A stretch of DNA of 64,000 nt from Nitrosovibrio sp. Nv6 (lineage in GTDB: Bacteria; Pseudomonadota; Gammaproteobacteria; Burkholderiales; Nitrosomonadaceae), in NCBI RefSeq assembly GCF_900110495.1, contig NZ_FODX01000008.1, positions 1 to 64,000 on the forward strand, given 5' to 3'. The position numbers and the translations under genes were made by a program. The notes beneath the pieces are model-generated. The model was not told where the DNA came from and searched no databases. It saw only the letters and a program-made list of their open reading frames with translations. Below, one piece after another: positions 1 through 8,444 of this stretch (positions are counted from its first letter, which is position 1; each line of letters opens with the position of its first letter).

Positions 1-95
1 CAGGCTGGGCCAATACCGGGATGCTGATGCAGCAGATCGCACAACTCAACCGGGAAGAGGAAATCCTCCCGCCACCTGGCGATCATGTGCATTGA
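1..95 (+). CDS. 3' end of a gene cut by the left edge, unknown product
   Basis: Frame 3 is open from the first base to a TGA at 93-95 and gives 30 C-terminal residues, starting GWANTGMLMQQIAQLN and ending PPPGDHVH. The other two frames are less protein-like and one stops early. The fragment is too short to assign to a family. It is followed 106 bases later by the His-rich secreted protein on the same strand, so the two could be co-transcribed. That this is coding is an inference from composition and reading frame only. Confidence 0.5.
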   Translation, partial: GWANTGMLMQQIAQLNREEEILPPPGDHVH

Positions 96-201
96 ACCCC
101 GATAACAAGGTAGCAAGAAGCAGGAGTGGCAAACCGATATGGGCTGCGGTTCAGTGCTCAATCACAATAAGTTTCAATTAGTTCTTACAGGAGAGATGGA
201 A

Positions 202-729
202 ATGATTAAATCGATGGCCATGGTCTTTGTTAGCGCTTCGCTGGTCGCCTCAATGCCCGCTTCGGCGCATACCGAAGAATATTTCGACTCTCATGCCGCA
301 CCGCATGGAGGGCAGATGCGCATGGCCGGACCTTATCATCTGGAGCTTGTTGCAAAAGAAAAGGAACTCGAGCTCTATGTGACGGACCACGGGGATACCA
401 AGATCAACACTGAAGGTGGCGTCGGTAAGGCAACCATACAAGCCGGCAAGGCCAAGCCCAAAACCACGATCAAACTCGAGCCCACTGGCGACAATATGTT
501 CAAAGGGGCTGGAGATTTCACGCTCACCCCCGATACGGTAATCGTCGTATTCATCAAATTGCCCGAACAGGAAGCGCAGTCCACCCGTTTTACTCCGCTC
601 AAGCCCAAGGCAAAGGATGGAAAAAAATCAGGGGAAGACCACAGCGGACACGACCACCACATGCATCAAGATGACAAAAAGCCGGCAGAAGACCACAGTG
701 GGCATGATAGCCATCACATGCATCACTGA
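202..729 (+). CDS. secreted His-rich putative metal-binding protein
   Basis: This is a 175-residue exported protein. I chose the ATG at 202 because AGGAG at 189-193 lies 8 bases upstream; ATG 196 is too close and the longer frame from 139 has no ribosome site. Residues 1-22 form a signal peptide ending in PASA, before HTEEYFDS. The middle is a beta-rich domain without cysteines. The last 31 residues hold 11 histidines, with EDHSGHD occurring twice and HHMH ends. Such tails bind Cu, Ni, Zn or Co in periplasmic proteins, so a role in metal storage or delivery is likely, but metal and partner are unknown. I do not recognise a named family. The preceding truncated gene may belong to the same unit. 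Confidence 0.75.
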   Translation: MIKSMAMVFVSASLVASMPASAHTEEYFDSHAAPHGGQMRMAGPYHLELVAKEKELELYVTDHGDTKINTEGGVGKATIQAGKAKPKTTIKLEPTGDNMFKGAGDFTLTPDTVIVVFIKLPEQEAQSTRFTPLKPKAKDGKKSGEDHSGHDHHMHQDDKKPAEDHSGHDSHHMHH

Positions 730-812
730 AGTAAGCTGAAAGCATAGTAGAAGCAGCCCCGAAATAGAGCGTGCCCACGAAGACAAGGCAAACCCGGGAG
801 CAATACTCGGGT

Positions 813-2189
813 CTAGCCTTTCCCGATTGCGCTAGTTTCTCCGGCACGCAGCGCGGCTTGCCGGCCTCTTGGGACATCTATACCCATCAATATCATCAAG
901 CCGATAATAAAATAACTGCCGGTGATCAGCATGGCAAGCCGGTGGTCGCCTCGTGAAATCCAGCTTACGAGGCCGTACGTCACCGGACCTAATATCGATG
1001 ATAAATTAACCGCCAGTCCCCATAGCCCGAAGAATTCCGCGCGCCTGGCGTCAGGGCTGAAATAACCTATCAGCGCCCGGCCGGCTGATTGAGAAGCCCC
1101 GAGACACAGGCCCGCGAGGTTGGCAGCCAGCCAGAACATCGCCCGGTCTTCGGCCATCCAGGCCAGCAACACCATCACAATCCAGCCCACGAGGGTTAGC
1201 GCTATTGTTGGAATATGGCCGATCCTGTCCTGTACGCTTCCGAACCCGAACGCACCCACTGATGCGGTAACATTGACCACCAGAACCAGAAACATGGTGT
1301 CCCCGGTGTCAAATCCCATTACCTGTTGCGCGTATATTGCCGCCAACGTAATGACTGTCTGAATACCAGCCTGGTAAAACACGATGCAGGAGAGAAACCG
1401 TACCAGGTCACGATAATCGCGTACGTGATTGACCGTATCGCCGATCCGCGCAAACGCCTCGCGCACTACCGTCCGTCCGGAAAGATGCGGCTGCGGCAGC
1501 GCCCGCTCCTTCAGAAAAAGAAAGGTAGGGATACTCGATAGCGCAAACATACAAGCGGTTATCAGCATCGTTATGGGTACAAACTCTTCAGCCGGCTTCC
1601 CCTGTCCCTGTGCCCATGTCACGTATCCTAGCGATAACCCCAGGCTGATCAGCCCGCCTATATAGCCGAAGCTCCAGCCCCAGCCGGAGACTTTCCCTAG
1701 CGCTCTTTCCTGCGCCAGTTCCGGTAAAAACGCGGAAATCAGGTTCCCGCCGCACGTGAAAAAGAAATTGGAAAGAACGATTAGCACGACCGCCAGCCAT
1801 AAGTCACCCGAACCGACAAAGTAAAGCAATGCGGTAAATAACACGCAGCCCACCGTACTCAGGAATAACAGACGCTTTTTCGCAGCGTACGCATCAGCAT
1901 AAGCCCCAAGCACGGGCGCTGTCAGAATAATAAGCGCATAGGAAACCGCCAGTGCCGCCGTCCATGCAAATGTCCCCCATGCCTCATTCCTGGTTACCAC
2001 CGCAACGAAATACGCATTAAAAATCGCAGTGATTACAACTGTGGTATAGCCGGAATTGGCGAAATCGTACATCGCCCAGGACCAAACTTCCCGCCGGCTT
2101 ACGCCCGAAGCAAGGTATTGAGGCTTATCTTCCATACGCATTGAGATAGAGAGTGAAGCGGAGTACTTATGGGAATACGCGCCCAACAT
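813..2189 (-). CDS. MFS transporter, UMF1 (Atg22-like) family
   Basis: The product is a 458-residue membrane protein with about twelve hydrophobic segments. The N-terminal stretch REVWSWAMYDFANSGYTTVV is the typical start of UMF1-type major facilitator proteins, bacterial relatives of the vacuolar effluxer Atg22. It probably exports a small solute from the cytoplasm across the inner membrane; the substrate is unknown. The start is uncertain: ATG at 2189 gives 16 extra residues before an internal ATG at 2141, and neither has a clear ribosome site. The gene stands alone, facing the His-rich protein gene tail to tail, with 83 bases between them. Confidence 0.85.
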   Translation of the reverse strand: MLGAYSHKYSASLSISMRMEDKPQYLASGVSRREVWSWAMYDFANSGYTTVVITAIFNAYFVAVVTRNEAWGTFAWTAALAVSYALIILTAPVLGAYADAYAAKKRLLFLSTVGCVLFTALLYFVGSGDLWLAVVLIVLSNFFFTCGGNLISAFLPELAQERALGKVSGWGWSFGYIGGLISLGLSLGYVTWAQGQGKPAEEFVPITMLITACMFALSSIPTFLFLKERALPQPHLSGRTVVREAFARIGDTVNHVRDYRDLVRFLSCIVFYQAGIQTVITLAAIYAQQVMGFDTGDTMFLVLVVNVTASVGAFGFGSVQDRIGHIPTIALTLVGWIVMVLLAWMAEDRAMFWLAANLAGLCLGASQSAGRALIGYFSPDARRAEFFGLWGLAVNLSSILGPVTYGLVSWISRGDHRLAMLITGSYFIIGLMILMGIDVPRGRQAALRAGETSAIGKG

Positions 2190-2513
2190 CGTCTTTAAAA
2201 GAGTGAGTGCACACTTTAACCGATGACAGCCAAAGGTTGTATTTCAGTCGAATAGAAAGCGATCAGCAGGGCAAAAAGATGCATTGTGCAGTACGCCAGC
2301 ATTCCTGCCCGCCTTATGGAGATAGGATTATTACCTACCTGCTGCATCCAATACGTCACTCGCAAAAGGAACTTTGATGCGTAGATTACCAGTCAACAGT
2401 TTCACACATTTTCATCCTATATATTGGATTTTATGCGCATGGAAATGATGTGATTGCGGCATGAAAGGTATCCGGCAGCGCCGCTATACAAGAAGAACCG
2501 GCGAAGAAATAAA
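2190..2513. other. 324-base spacer, no gene seen
   Basis: It lies between the MFS transporter and the small 93-residue gene, both on the minus strand. It is AT-richer than its surroundings. I see no open frame with a ribosome site, no RNA gene and no strong hairpin. Confidence 0.6.
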
Positions 2514-2795
2514 TCAATGCCTTGTCTGATTCAAGGCGTCACCGCTAACGTTTACCAGCACCCCTATCAGGTTAAGCATGCCTTCCATCAGCAAATTTAA
2601 ATGCTCCTCGCTTCGCTCGAACGAACGTAATAACGCCAGGGTTTGATCCACAGGTATCTCGCCTTGCTTTATCTGATGGTGTGCGAGGTTCAATGCGAGC
2701 AAACGTGCACACTCGGCCAATTGATCTTTTGTTACCTTATTTATCAGAATATCCGTAAGTTCGTACGCCTGATCGAAAGTTAACCGATCCGTCAT
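2514..2795 (-). CDS. hypothetical 93-residue protein
   Basis: This small cytoplasmic protein has no signal peptide or membrane segment. The sequence is almost entirely helix-forming, with Leu-rich heptads such as LLALNLAHHQIK and LLMEGMLNLIGVLVNV, which suggests a helical bundle or dimer. The composition is protein-like and the start ATG at 2795 follows a weak site (ACAGGCGA). I do not recognise a family. It lies in a low-density region beside a decayed insertion element, so it may be lineage-specific. It could still be spurious, but acidic and basic residues are well distributed and no stop interrupts it. Confidence 0.55.
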   Translation of the reverse strand: MTDRLTFDQAYELTDILINKVTKDQLAECARLLALNLAHHQIKQGEIPVDQTLALLRSFERSEEHLNLLMEGMLNLIGVLVNVSGDALNQTRH

Positions 2796-3310
2796 GATAA
2801 TCGCCTGTTATGAAATTTTTTAGTTATTGATCTCGCAACCCATTGGATAACCCCAGTCACACGTACTTTCCTGCGCGTAAACCTTGGAGCAGTACCTATT
2901 ATGATCGAGTTAAGCGACACGCAAAGCCAGCCCAGCAGGTGAAATTATCCTGTTAGCATGTTAATCGCTTTGTGACGTTTTACCATTGGACTTAAGTGCA
3001 TGTACGTAAAGCTCTACCTCAGTCTCTGAAAGATACTCAACCTTAAATCGGCGTGAACACGCATTGTCATGCGTGAAGATTCCAAATGTTCCTGGCTACC
3101 CCACTTCGCGCCGCCGAAAACCGCTTCGCATCACCGAGTAAACTCCCTGCATGGCAAAATTCGTGAATGCATTGCTATGTGGCGTACTGGTGAGACAGAC
3201 CTTTCCTGCGAAAGGCATAAGGTATGGGTCTGACTGACTCATTCACGTACGCATATTCCCTGTTCGAGGTTCATTCAGGTACTCTTCGCACTTAGCGGCG
3301 TACCAGAACC
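2796..3310. other. 515-base intergenic region, no gene seen
   Basis: It runs from the small hypothetical gene to the left edge of the insertion remnant. All frames are broken by stops. I see no tRNA or obvious terminator. It may be decayed sequence that accumulated together with the insertion element. Confidence 0.5.
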
Positions 3311-3364
3311 TGGATTAGCCTCCAATTGAACCGGACGGATGCACTGATGATAGGAGATAGGCAT

Positions 3365-3730
3365 ATGCCTGATGCTATGCATAGTGCTTCTGGTTTTGAT
3401 CGTATTGAAGTAGTCACGGGAGTCGAGCGCCGTAGGCGCTGGAGCCTGGATGAGAAATTAAAGGCCGTTGAGGAAACGCGCTCATCCGGCATGAGTGTCT
3501 CTATCTCGCGCGAAAGTATGGTATTTCTCCGAGCTTGTTATTTCGTTGGAGAAAGCTCATAACCGAAGGAGGAAAGGAAGCCATACTTAGTGATGATGCA
3601 GTAGTGTGTGCGGCAGAGGTGCGGGAATTGAAAAAAGCGGATTCGGGAGCTGGAACGTGTGCTGGGCAAGAAAACCCTGGAGAACGAGATTCTCACGGAA
3701 GCGGTGAAGCTTGCCCATGAAAAAAACTGA
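3365..3730 (+). pseudogene. IS2-group transposase OrfA, frameshifted
   Basis: The ATG at 3365 has AGGAG at 3352-3356, 8 bases upstream. The product reads RRRRWSLDEKLKAVEETRSS, the helix-turn-helix start of IS2-type OrfA. One base appears lost near 3500, after which the frame continues as SPSLLFRWRKLITEGG. An extra A in the A6 run at 3631-3636 shifts it again, and the original frame resumes as RELERVLGKKTLENEILTEA up to TGA at 3728-3730. With these two shifts repaired the length is about 121 residues, as in IS2 OrfA. A run of seven A at 3720-3726 is in the right place for the programmed frameshift that makes the OrfAB fusion in this family. Confidence 0.8.
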
Positions 3731-4109
3731 TCTCGCGCATGCCCTTGCTGCCACCGGACGATTCGCTATGAAAGCCATTGCAGACACGATTTGTAGCGCG
3801 CTCCCATCTTGTGGAGCGGACGAAGCAAAGAGCACAGTGTAGCCGCACCTACTACAACAAGGTGGATGATGCCTGGCTGTTGCCCCTGATCAGGGAGCTT
3901 GTGGATGACCGCATGACTTACGGATACAGAAGGATCTGTGCTCTGCTTAACCGCAGACTGGAAGGGATGAGGAAGCCTTCGATCAACCACAAGCGGGTCT
4001 ACGTATCATGCGCCAGAATGGTTTGTTGCTGGCCCGCCGTACCGGCATAAAGCCGCAACGGGCTCATGAAGGCAAGGTCGTCACGCTGCGAGAATATGAA
4101 TCCTCATAG
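3717..4109 (+). pseudogene. IS2-group transposase OrfB, 5' third only, frameshifted
   Basis: This frame starts at an ATG that overlaps the end of OrfA, in the manner of IS3-family elements. It reads MKAIADTI, shifts frame near 3790, continues as VARSHLVERTK and WLLPLIRELVDDRMTYGYRR (typical OrfB N-terminal helix-turn-helix region), and loses one C near 4003 before continuing RIMRQNGLLLARR to a TAG at 4107. Intact OrfB is about 280-300 residues; only about 120 remain and the DDE catalytic domain is missing, so it cannot be active. Confidence 0.8.
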
Positions 4110-4149
4110 GGTATAGCAAGATGTAAAGTAGACCCCGCTTTTCTTACAC

Positions 4150-4167
4150 TTTTCGCGTGCGCGAAAA
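4150..4167. repeat. perfect 18-base palindromic hairpin
   Basis: TTTTCGCG at 4150-4157 and CGCGAAAA at 4160-4167 are exact inverted copies separated by TG. It lies just beyond the broken end of the insertion element and about 140 bases from the 3' end of tRNA-Thr. It could be a terminator-like stem or an operator-like site; its function is unknown. Confidence 0.5.
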
Positions 4168-4305
4168 TATTCTTATCATGGCGATAATTCAGCAATAAAC
4201 CACTTTTGACAGTACAAAATTAAGGGCAATTTCGATGCTATGTGCCTCCGGCGTGCCCCGGAGCCCAAGGTCGTTGGATACCAAGATGATAAGCTATTGA
4301 ATTAA

Positions 4306-4381
<76 letters not shown>

Positions 4382-4714
4382 CCGAAGGAAACCGAACATA
4401 TCCAATTATAGATGTTTGGGAAACGCCCGGCAAACTGAGTAGGGAATGTATGCTGTCAGAGCCTTGGCGGACTACCTAAAAGCCGAACGGCGGGAAAAGT
4501 CTTTACCTCCTCCTTACAGACCCATTCCGCAATTCCCAGGTGAAGATTCCAAAAATCCGCGTCAAGGGTTAATAAACGCCTTTTCGCAGCGAGTCAGCTC
4601 GTCTTGGTCTGCCAATTCTTTTAACATTTCCCAACTGCGGTCACTTTCCCCAATTGTCTTCGATATCGCCTTAAATACTAGACTTTTTCCATAGGTTGCG
4701 TCACACTTGCCGCC
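4382..4714. other. 333-base spacer with tRNA promoter only
   Basis: Apart from the tRNA-Thr promoter I see nothing supported. An 82-codon open frame at 4446-4694 has no ribosome site and unremarkable composition, and is not called. Confidence 0.5.
4405..4433 (-). promoter_or_regulatory. sigma-70-type promoter of tRNA-Thr
   Basis: On the minus strand TTGCCG (4433-4428) and a perfect TATAAT (4410-4405) are 17 bases apart. Transcription would start about 15-20 bases before the mature tRNA 5' end at 4381, as expected for a tRNA gene. Confidence 0.75.
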
Positions 4715-5200
4715 ATGAAAAGCACTGTAATGCGAACTGAACGCATTCTAATTTTGCATGGGCCAAACTTGAATCTCTTGGGAACAAGGGAGCCAGAAGT
4801 CTATGGAAGCATGACGTTACGGGAAATTGACGACAATTTAGCTGTTTTAGCAGAAAATCATGGAATAGGCTTAGCACATTTTCAAAGTAATACCGAGGGG
4901 GCACTAATAGACCGGGTTCAGCAGGCTCGTGGTGACGGAATCAGCTTTATTATCATCAATCCCGCAGCTTATACCCATACCAGCATCGCCTTGCGTGATG
5001 CCTTGGCATCTACTGGGATTCCCTTTGTCGAAGTCCATCTTTCCAATATCTTCGCTCGCGAACCTTTCCGGAGGAAATCCTATTTTTCCGACCTGGCCGT
5101 GGGTGTAATCAGCGGCCTCGGTCCAAAAGGATACGAGCTGGCCCTGAAATATGCACTGTCAATCCTGTTAGAAGAGGATCCAAAATTAGAAAAACTCTGA
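4715..5200 (+). CDS. aroQ: type II 3-dehydroquinate dehydratase
   Basis: The enzyme converts 3-dehydroquinate to 3-dehydroshikimate in the shikimate pathway, in the cytoplasm. The 161-residue product carries the family signatures [17 protein letters not shown] (catalytic Tyr30), NPAAYTH near 82-88 and [14 protein letters not shown] with His108. The family is usually about 145-150 residues; the extra N-terminal residues may not be translated, as ATG 4730 would give a more usual start ([13 protein letters not shown]). Neither start has a clear ribosome site. In many betaproteobacteria aroQ precedes accB-accC, as here. Confidence 0.96.
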   Translation: MKSTVMRTERILILHGPNLNLLGTREPEVYGSMTLREIDDNLAVLAENHGIGLAHFQSNTEGALIDRVQQARGDGISFIIINPAAYTHTSIALRDALASTGIPFVEVHLSNIFAREPFRRKSYFSDLAVGVISGLGPKGYELALKYALSILLEEDPKLEKL

Positions 5201-5390
5201 TGTTCACGTTAAATAAGGCATTTTTACCGAAAATGTCGGGATTGCCGCTATTGAAGTGCTATGCTGGGGAAGGAAAAAATCATTTTGGAAAAACCATGAT
5301 CGCAGCCGTCTATGGATCGGCAAACGGCAAAGTAATAATGGAAATATTGATGCGTACGTATGAAGGGGAGTCATCTCCAGGGGGTCTATC

Positions 5391-5855
5391 ATGGATCTGA
5401 GAAAGCTGAAGAAATTGATTGATCTGGTCGAGGAATCGGGCATTGCGGAATTGGAGATTACCGAGGGTGAGGAAAAAGTGCGTATCAGCAGGTCCGCATC
5501 TTCCACCCAGAGTCAGGTAATTCCAACCGGAGCGCCGCCCCCACAGCAAGCTGTGCCGGCTCCTGCGCCCCAGCCTGCGGCAGTTACCGCTGCTACCGCG
5601 GCGGCCCAGATATTGCCAGAAGGACACGTGGTGAAATCGCCCATGGTGGGGACGTTTTACCGTAGCTCGGCACCTGCTTCGAACCCATTCGTAGAGGTAG
5701 GGCAAACCGTCAAGGAGGGAGAAACCCTTTGCATTATTGAAGCGATGAAGCTGCTCAATGAAATAGAGTCGGACAAGAGCGGGGTTATAAAGGCAATCCT
5801 GGTGGAAAATGGACAGCCAGTGGAGTACGGCGAGCCATTATTCGTAATCGAATGA
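5391..5855 (+). CDS. accB: biotin carboxyl carrier protein of acetyl-CoA carboxylase
   Basis: AccB carries the biotin that is carboxylated by AccC and then used to make malonyl-CoA for fatty-acid synthesis. The 154-residue protein begins [16 protein letters not shown], followed by a Pro/Ala-rich linker (about residues 40-75) and the biotinyl domain with EAMKLLNEI; the biotinylated lysine is Lys120. AGGGGGT precedes the ATG by a few bases. A 190-base gap separates it from aroQ, and accC follows after 113 bases, so the pair is probably one transcript. Confidence 0.98.
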   Translation: MDLRKLKKLIDLVEESGIAELEITEGEEKVRISRSASSTQSQVIPTGAPPPQQAVPAPAPQPAAVTAATAAAQILPEGHVVKSPMVGTFYRSSAPASNPFVEVGQTVKEGETLCIIEAMKLLNEIESDKSGVIKAILVENGQPVEYGEPLFVIE

Positions 5856-5968
5856 TTTTCGTTTCGTAAAGCTGGTGCAGCCAGAGCCAGGCGTATCATA
5901 GGTGGAAAAACAAACTGCATAGAAAAGCGGACCTTCTGCCGCCGCTAAAATAGTTATTTCCGGTAAAC

Positions 5969-7318
5969 ATGTTTGAAAAAATTTTAATAGCCAACCGTGG
6001 CGAGATCGCCTTGCGGATACAGCGCGCGTGCCGTGAGATGGGCATCAAAACCGTCGCCGTGCATTCCCAGGCGGACGCCGAGGCCAAGTATGTAAAACTG
6101 GCCGACGAGTCCGTCTGCATCGGCCCCGCGCCCTCGGCCTTAAGCTACCTCAATATACCCGCAATTATTAGCGCAGCGGAAGTAACCGATTCGGAAGCAA
6201 TTCATCCGGGCTACGGGTTTCTATCGGAAAACGCTGATTTTGCGGAACGCGTGGAAAAAAGCGGATTTGTCTTTATTGGTCCGCGTCCCGACACTATTCG
6301 CATGATGGGCGACAAGGTCAGCGCCAAGAACGCCATGAAAAAGGCCGGAGTACCCTGTGTTCCAGGATCTAACGGCGGCTTGCCGGAATCCCCTGAAGAA
6401 ATCAGGGCCATTGTCCGTGCCATCGGGTACCCCATAATAATCAAGGCGGCTGCCGGCGGCGGTGGCCGCGGAATGCGGGTAGTACATACCGAAGCGGCGC
6501 TGTCGAACGCCGTAATAATAACCCGGAACGAAGCTCAGGCGGCTTTCGGCAACCCGACGGTTTATGTGGAAAAGTATCTGGAAAATCCCCGTCATATCGA
6601 GTTCCAGGTACTGGCCGACGAACACCGGAATGCAATCTATCTGGGAGAGCGGGATTGTTCCATGCAGCGGCGGCATCAGAAAATTCTCGAGGAAGCGCCC
6701 GCCGTTGGTATTTCCCCCAGGCTGCGCGACAAGATGGGTTCCCGTTGCGCCGATGCATGCCGTCGTATCGGTTATCGCAGCGCCGGTACGTTCGAGTTTC
6801 TGTTTGAGAAGAATGAATTTTATTTCATCGAAATGAATACGCGTTTGCAGGTGGAACACCCGGTTACCGAAGCTGTTACCGGCATCGATTTGGTGCAGGC
6901 GCAAATTCGTGTTGCCGCGGGCGAAAAACTCAATATTCGCCAACGCGACGTAGTCATAAGAGGACATGCCATCGAATGCCGCATTAACGCCGAGGATCCT
7001 TATAAACTTACGCCGTCCGCCGGCCGTATCACCCAATATCACGCTCCAGGGGGCCCCGGCATTCGCGTTGATTCCCATGTTTACCACAACTACGTGGTGC
7101 CGCCATATTACGATTCCATGATCGGTAAAATTATCACCTACGGTGATAACCGCGAGCAGGCGATTGCCCGAATGCGCATAGCACTGTCCGAAATGGTAAT
7201 TGAAGGCATCAAGACAAACGCCCCATTACACCTTGACCTGCTATCCGATGCCGCTTTTCTGAATGGTGGCACCAACATTCATTATCTGGAGCAAAAGCTC
7301 GCCAATTATCTTAAATGA
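5969..7318 (+). CDS. accC: biotin carboxylase subunit of acetyl-CoA carboxylase
   Basis: AccC carboxylates the biotin of AccB using bicarbonate and ATP. The 449-residue length is standard. The biotin-carboxylase N domain begins [17 protein letters not shown]. The ATP-grasp glycine loop GGGGRGM is at 163-169, followed by the HIEFQVLAD segment and [13 protein letters not shown], which contains the catalytic arginine and glutamate. The C-terminal domain starts near ECRINAEDP. All key motifs are intact. It forms the usual accB-accC pair. Confidence 0.98.
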   Translation: MFEKILIANRGEIALRIQRACREMGIKTVAVHSQADAEAKYVKLADESVCIGPAPSALSYLNIPAIISAAEVTDSEAIHPGYGFLSENADFAERVEKSGFVFIGPRPDTIRMMGDKVSAKNAMKKAGVPCVPGSNGGLPESPEEIRAIVRAIGYPIIIKAAAGGGGRGMRVVHTEAALSNAVIITRNEAQAAFGNPTVYVEKYLENPRHIEFQVLADEHRNAIYLGERDCSMQRRHQKILEEAPAVGISPRLRDKMGSRCADACRRIGYRSAGTFEFLFEKNEFYFIEMNTRLQVEHPVTEAVTGIDLVQAQIRVAAGEKLNIRQRDVVIRGHAIECRINAEDPYKLTPSAGRITQYHAPGGPGIRVDSHVYHNYVVPPYYDSMIGKIITYGDNREQAIARMRIALSEMVIEGIKTNAPLHLDLLSDAAFLNGGTNIHYLEQKLANYLK

Positions 7319-7419
7319 GCCAAAAAGCCGGTGAGGTAAAAAACGCAGAGAGCAATATTTTTGCGAGTATCCGGAATAGAGTAAAGCGCAAATCTCCCGA
7401 ACGACTGAGTCGTCACTCC

Positions 7420-7447
7420 TTGATAGCCCTATCCGTATATGTATCGA
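7420..7447 (+). promoter_or_regulatory. possible promoter for prmA
   Basis: TTGATA (7420-7425) and TATCGA (7442-7447) are 16 bases apart in the 183-base accC-prmA spacer. The -35 matches 5 of 6 consensus bases, the -10 only 3 of 6. Confidence 0.3.
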
Positions 7448-7501
7448 GAGCGTGCATATCCCTGAAGCCGTGCCTATGGTTATACAGTCCTTGATACCTT
7501 A

Positions 7502-8416
7502 ATGTCCTGGGTCTCGCTCTCCATACAAACCGATAATACGCATGCCGAAGTTTTGAGTGATGCAATGCTTGAACTCGGCGCGTTGTCGACGGACATTCAT
7601 GATGCGGCTACCGGAACCGACGAAGAGCAGTTTCTGTTCGACGAACCGGGCGAATCGCCAGGCGAAATCTGGTCCACATCGGAACTGACTGCCCTATTCA
7701 ATACGGATGTTCACATTCCTTCTATCGTCGAGGCAGCGGCGCAAGCGGCCCAGCTTCCCAGTCTGCCCAGCTATAGCGTCACATATGTGGAAGAGCAGGA
7801 TTGGGTTCGGATAACTCAATCACAATTCAGTCCGATCCAGATATCGGATCGCCTGTGGATCGTGCCGAGCTGGCATCAGGCGCCCGATCCCGGCGGCGTG
7901 AACCTGATACTCGATCCCGGGCTGGCCTTTGGTACCGGCAGCCACCCTTCCACTCAACTTTGCCTTGCCTGGCTTGACGAAAACCTGTTTGGCGGCGAAG
8001 ATGTTCTGGATTATGGCTGTGGTTCAGGCATACTTGCGATCGCCGCATTGAAGCTGGGCGCGCGTCATGTAGTGGGAATCGATATAGATCCCCAGGCGAT
8101 TGCTGCGAGCCGTCAAAATGCTGCGCTCAATCAGTGCGATGAAACGATGACGGAATTTTTCACGACGCATGTTTCGACCGGGAAAGGCATTCCAAATGAA
8201 GCCGCGGACGTAGTCATTGCCAATATTCTTGCCAATCCCTTGATGGTGCTGGCTCCGATATTGATGCGCGCCACCCGCTTGGGCGGACGTATCGTCCTTT
8301 CCGGTATACTTATGGAACAGGCGGAAGATGTGGTAAACATCTACCGGCGATGGTTCGACATGCATATTGCGCGAGAGCAGGTGGGTTGGGTCTTGCTCTC
8401 AGGGACGAGACGGTGA
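7502..8416 (+). CDS. prmA: ribosomal protein L11 methyltransferase
   Basis: PrmA trimethylates lysines and the N-terminus of ribosomal protein L11 using S-adenosylmethionine. The 304-residue protein has an N-terminal L11-recognition domain, then the PrmA-specific LDPGLAFGTGSHPST stretch and a class I methyltransferase domain with DYGCGSGIL from residue 170. The NPL motif is present in VIANILANPLM. Length and order match the family. The zinc-ribbon protein gene follows after 28 bases, a common betaproteobacterial arrangement. Confidence 0.97.
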   Translation: MSWVSLSIQTDNTHAEVLSDAMLELGALSTDIHDAATGTDEEQFLFDEPGESPGEIWSTSELTALFNTDVHIPSIVEAAAQAAQLPSLPSYSVTYVEEQDWVRITQSQFSPIQISDRLWIVPSWHQAPDPGGVNLILDPGLAFGTGSHPSTQLCLAWLDENLFGGEDVLDYGCGSGILAIAALKLGARHVVGIDIDPQAIAASRQNAALNQCDETMTEFFTTHVSTGKGIPNEAADVVIANILANPLMVLAPILMRATRLGGRIVLSGILMEQAEDVVNIYRRWFDMHIAREQVGWVLLSGTRR

Positions 8417-8444
8417 ATTTCAATTTGTCGCAACAACCACGGCT

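Larger units (their letters stand above)
3311..4109 (+). mobile_element. remnant of an IS2-group element (IS3 family)
   Basis: This is a decayed, right-truncated insertion sequence. TGGATTAGCCTCCAATTGAA at 3311 resembles the left terminal repeat of IS2-group elements (recalled, not searched). It is followed by a recognisable OrfA and by the first third of OrfB. At least four single-base frameshifts interrupt the frames, and homology to OrfB stops near 4109, well before the DDE catalytic residues. The element lies between the small hypothetical gene and tRNA-Thr, whose 3' end is about 200 bases away. No right terminal repeat or target duplication was found. Confidence 0.8.

Noticed and set aside
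4246..4263. CTCCGG...CCGGAG hairpin as terminator of tRNA-Thr
   Set aside because: Stem is good, but no T run follows on the minus strand, so intrinsic termination is not supported.
4446..4694. 82-codon frame between tRNA-Thr and aroQ
   Set aside because: No ribosome site, no family recognised, and it begins right behind the tRNA promoter on the opposite strand.
5200..5400. 66-codon frame in TGATG overlap with aroQ
   Set aside because: It runs into accB in another frame, has no recognisable composition, and such leader spacing before accB is usual.
6221..7087. 288-codon open frame on the minus strand inside accC
   Set aside because: accC is fully supported in this interval; the opposite frame has no ribosome site or recognisable motif.
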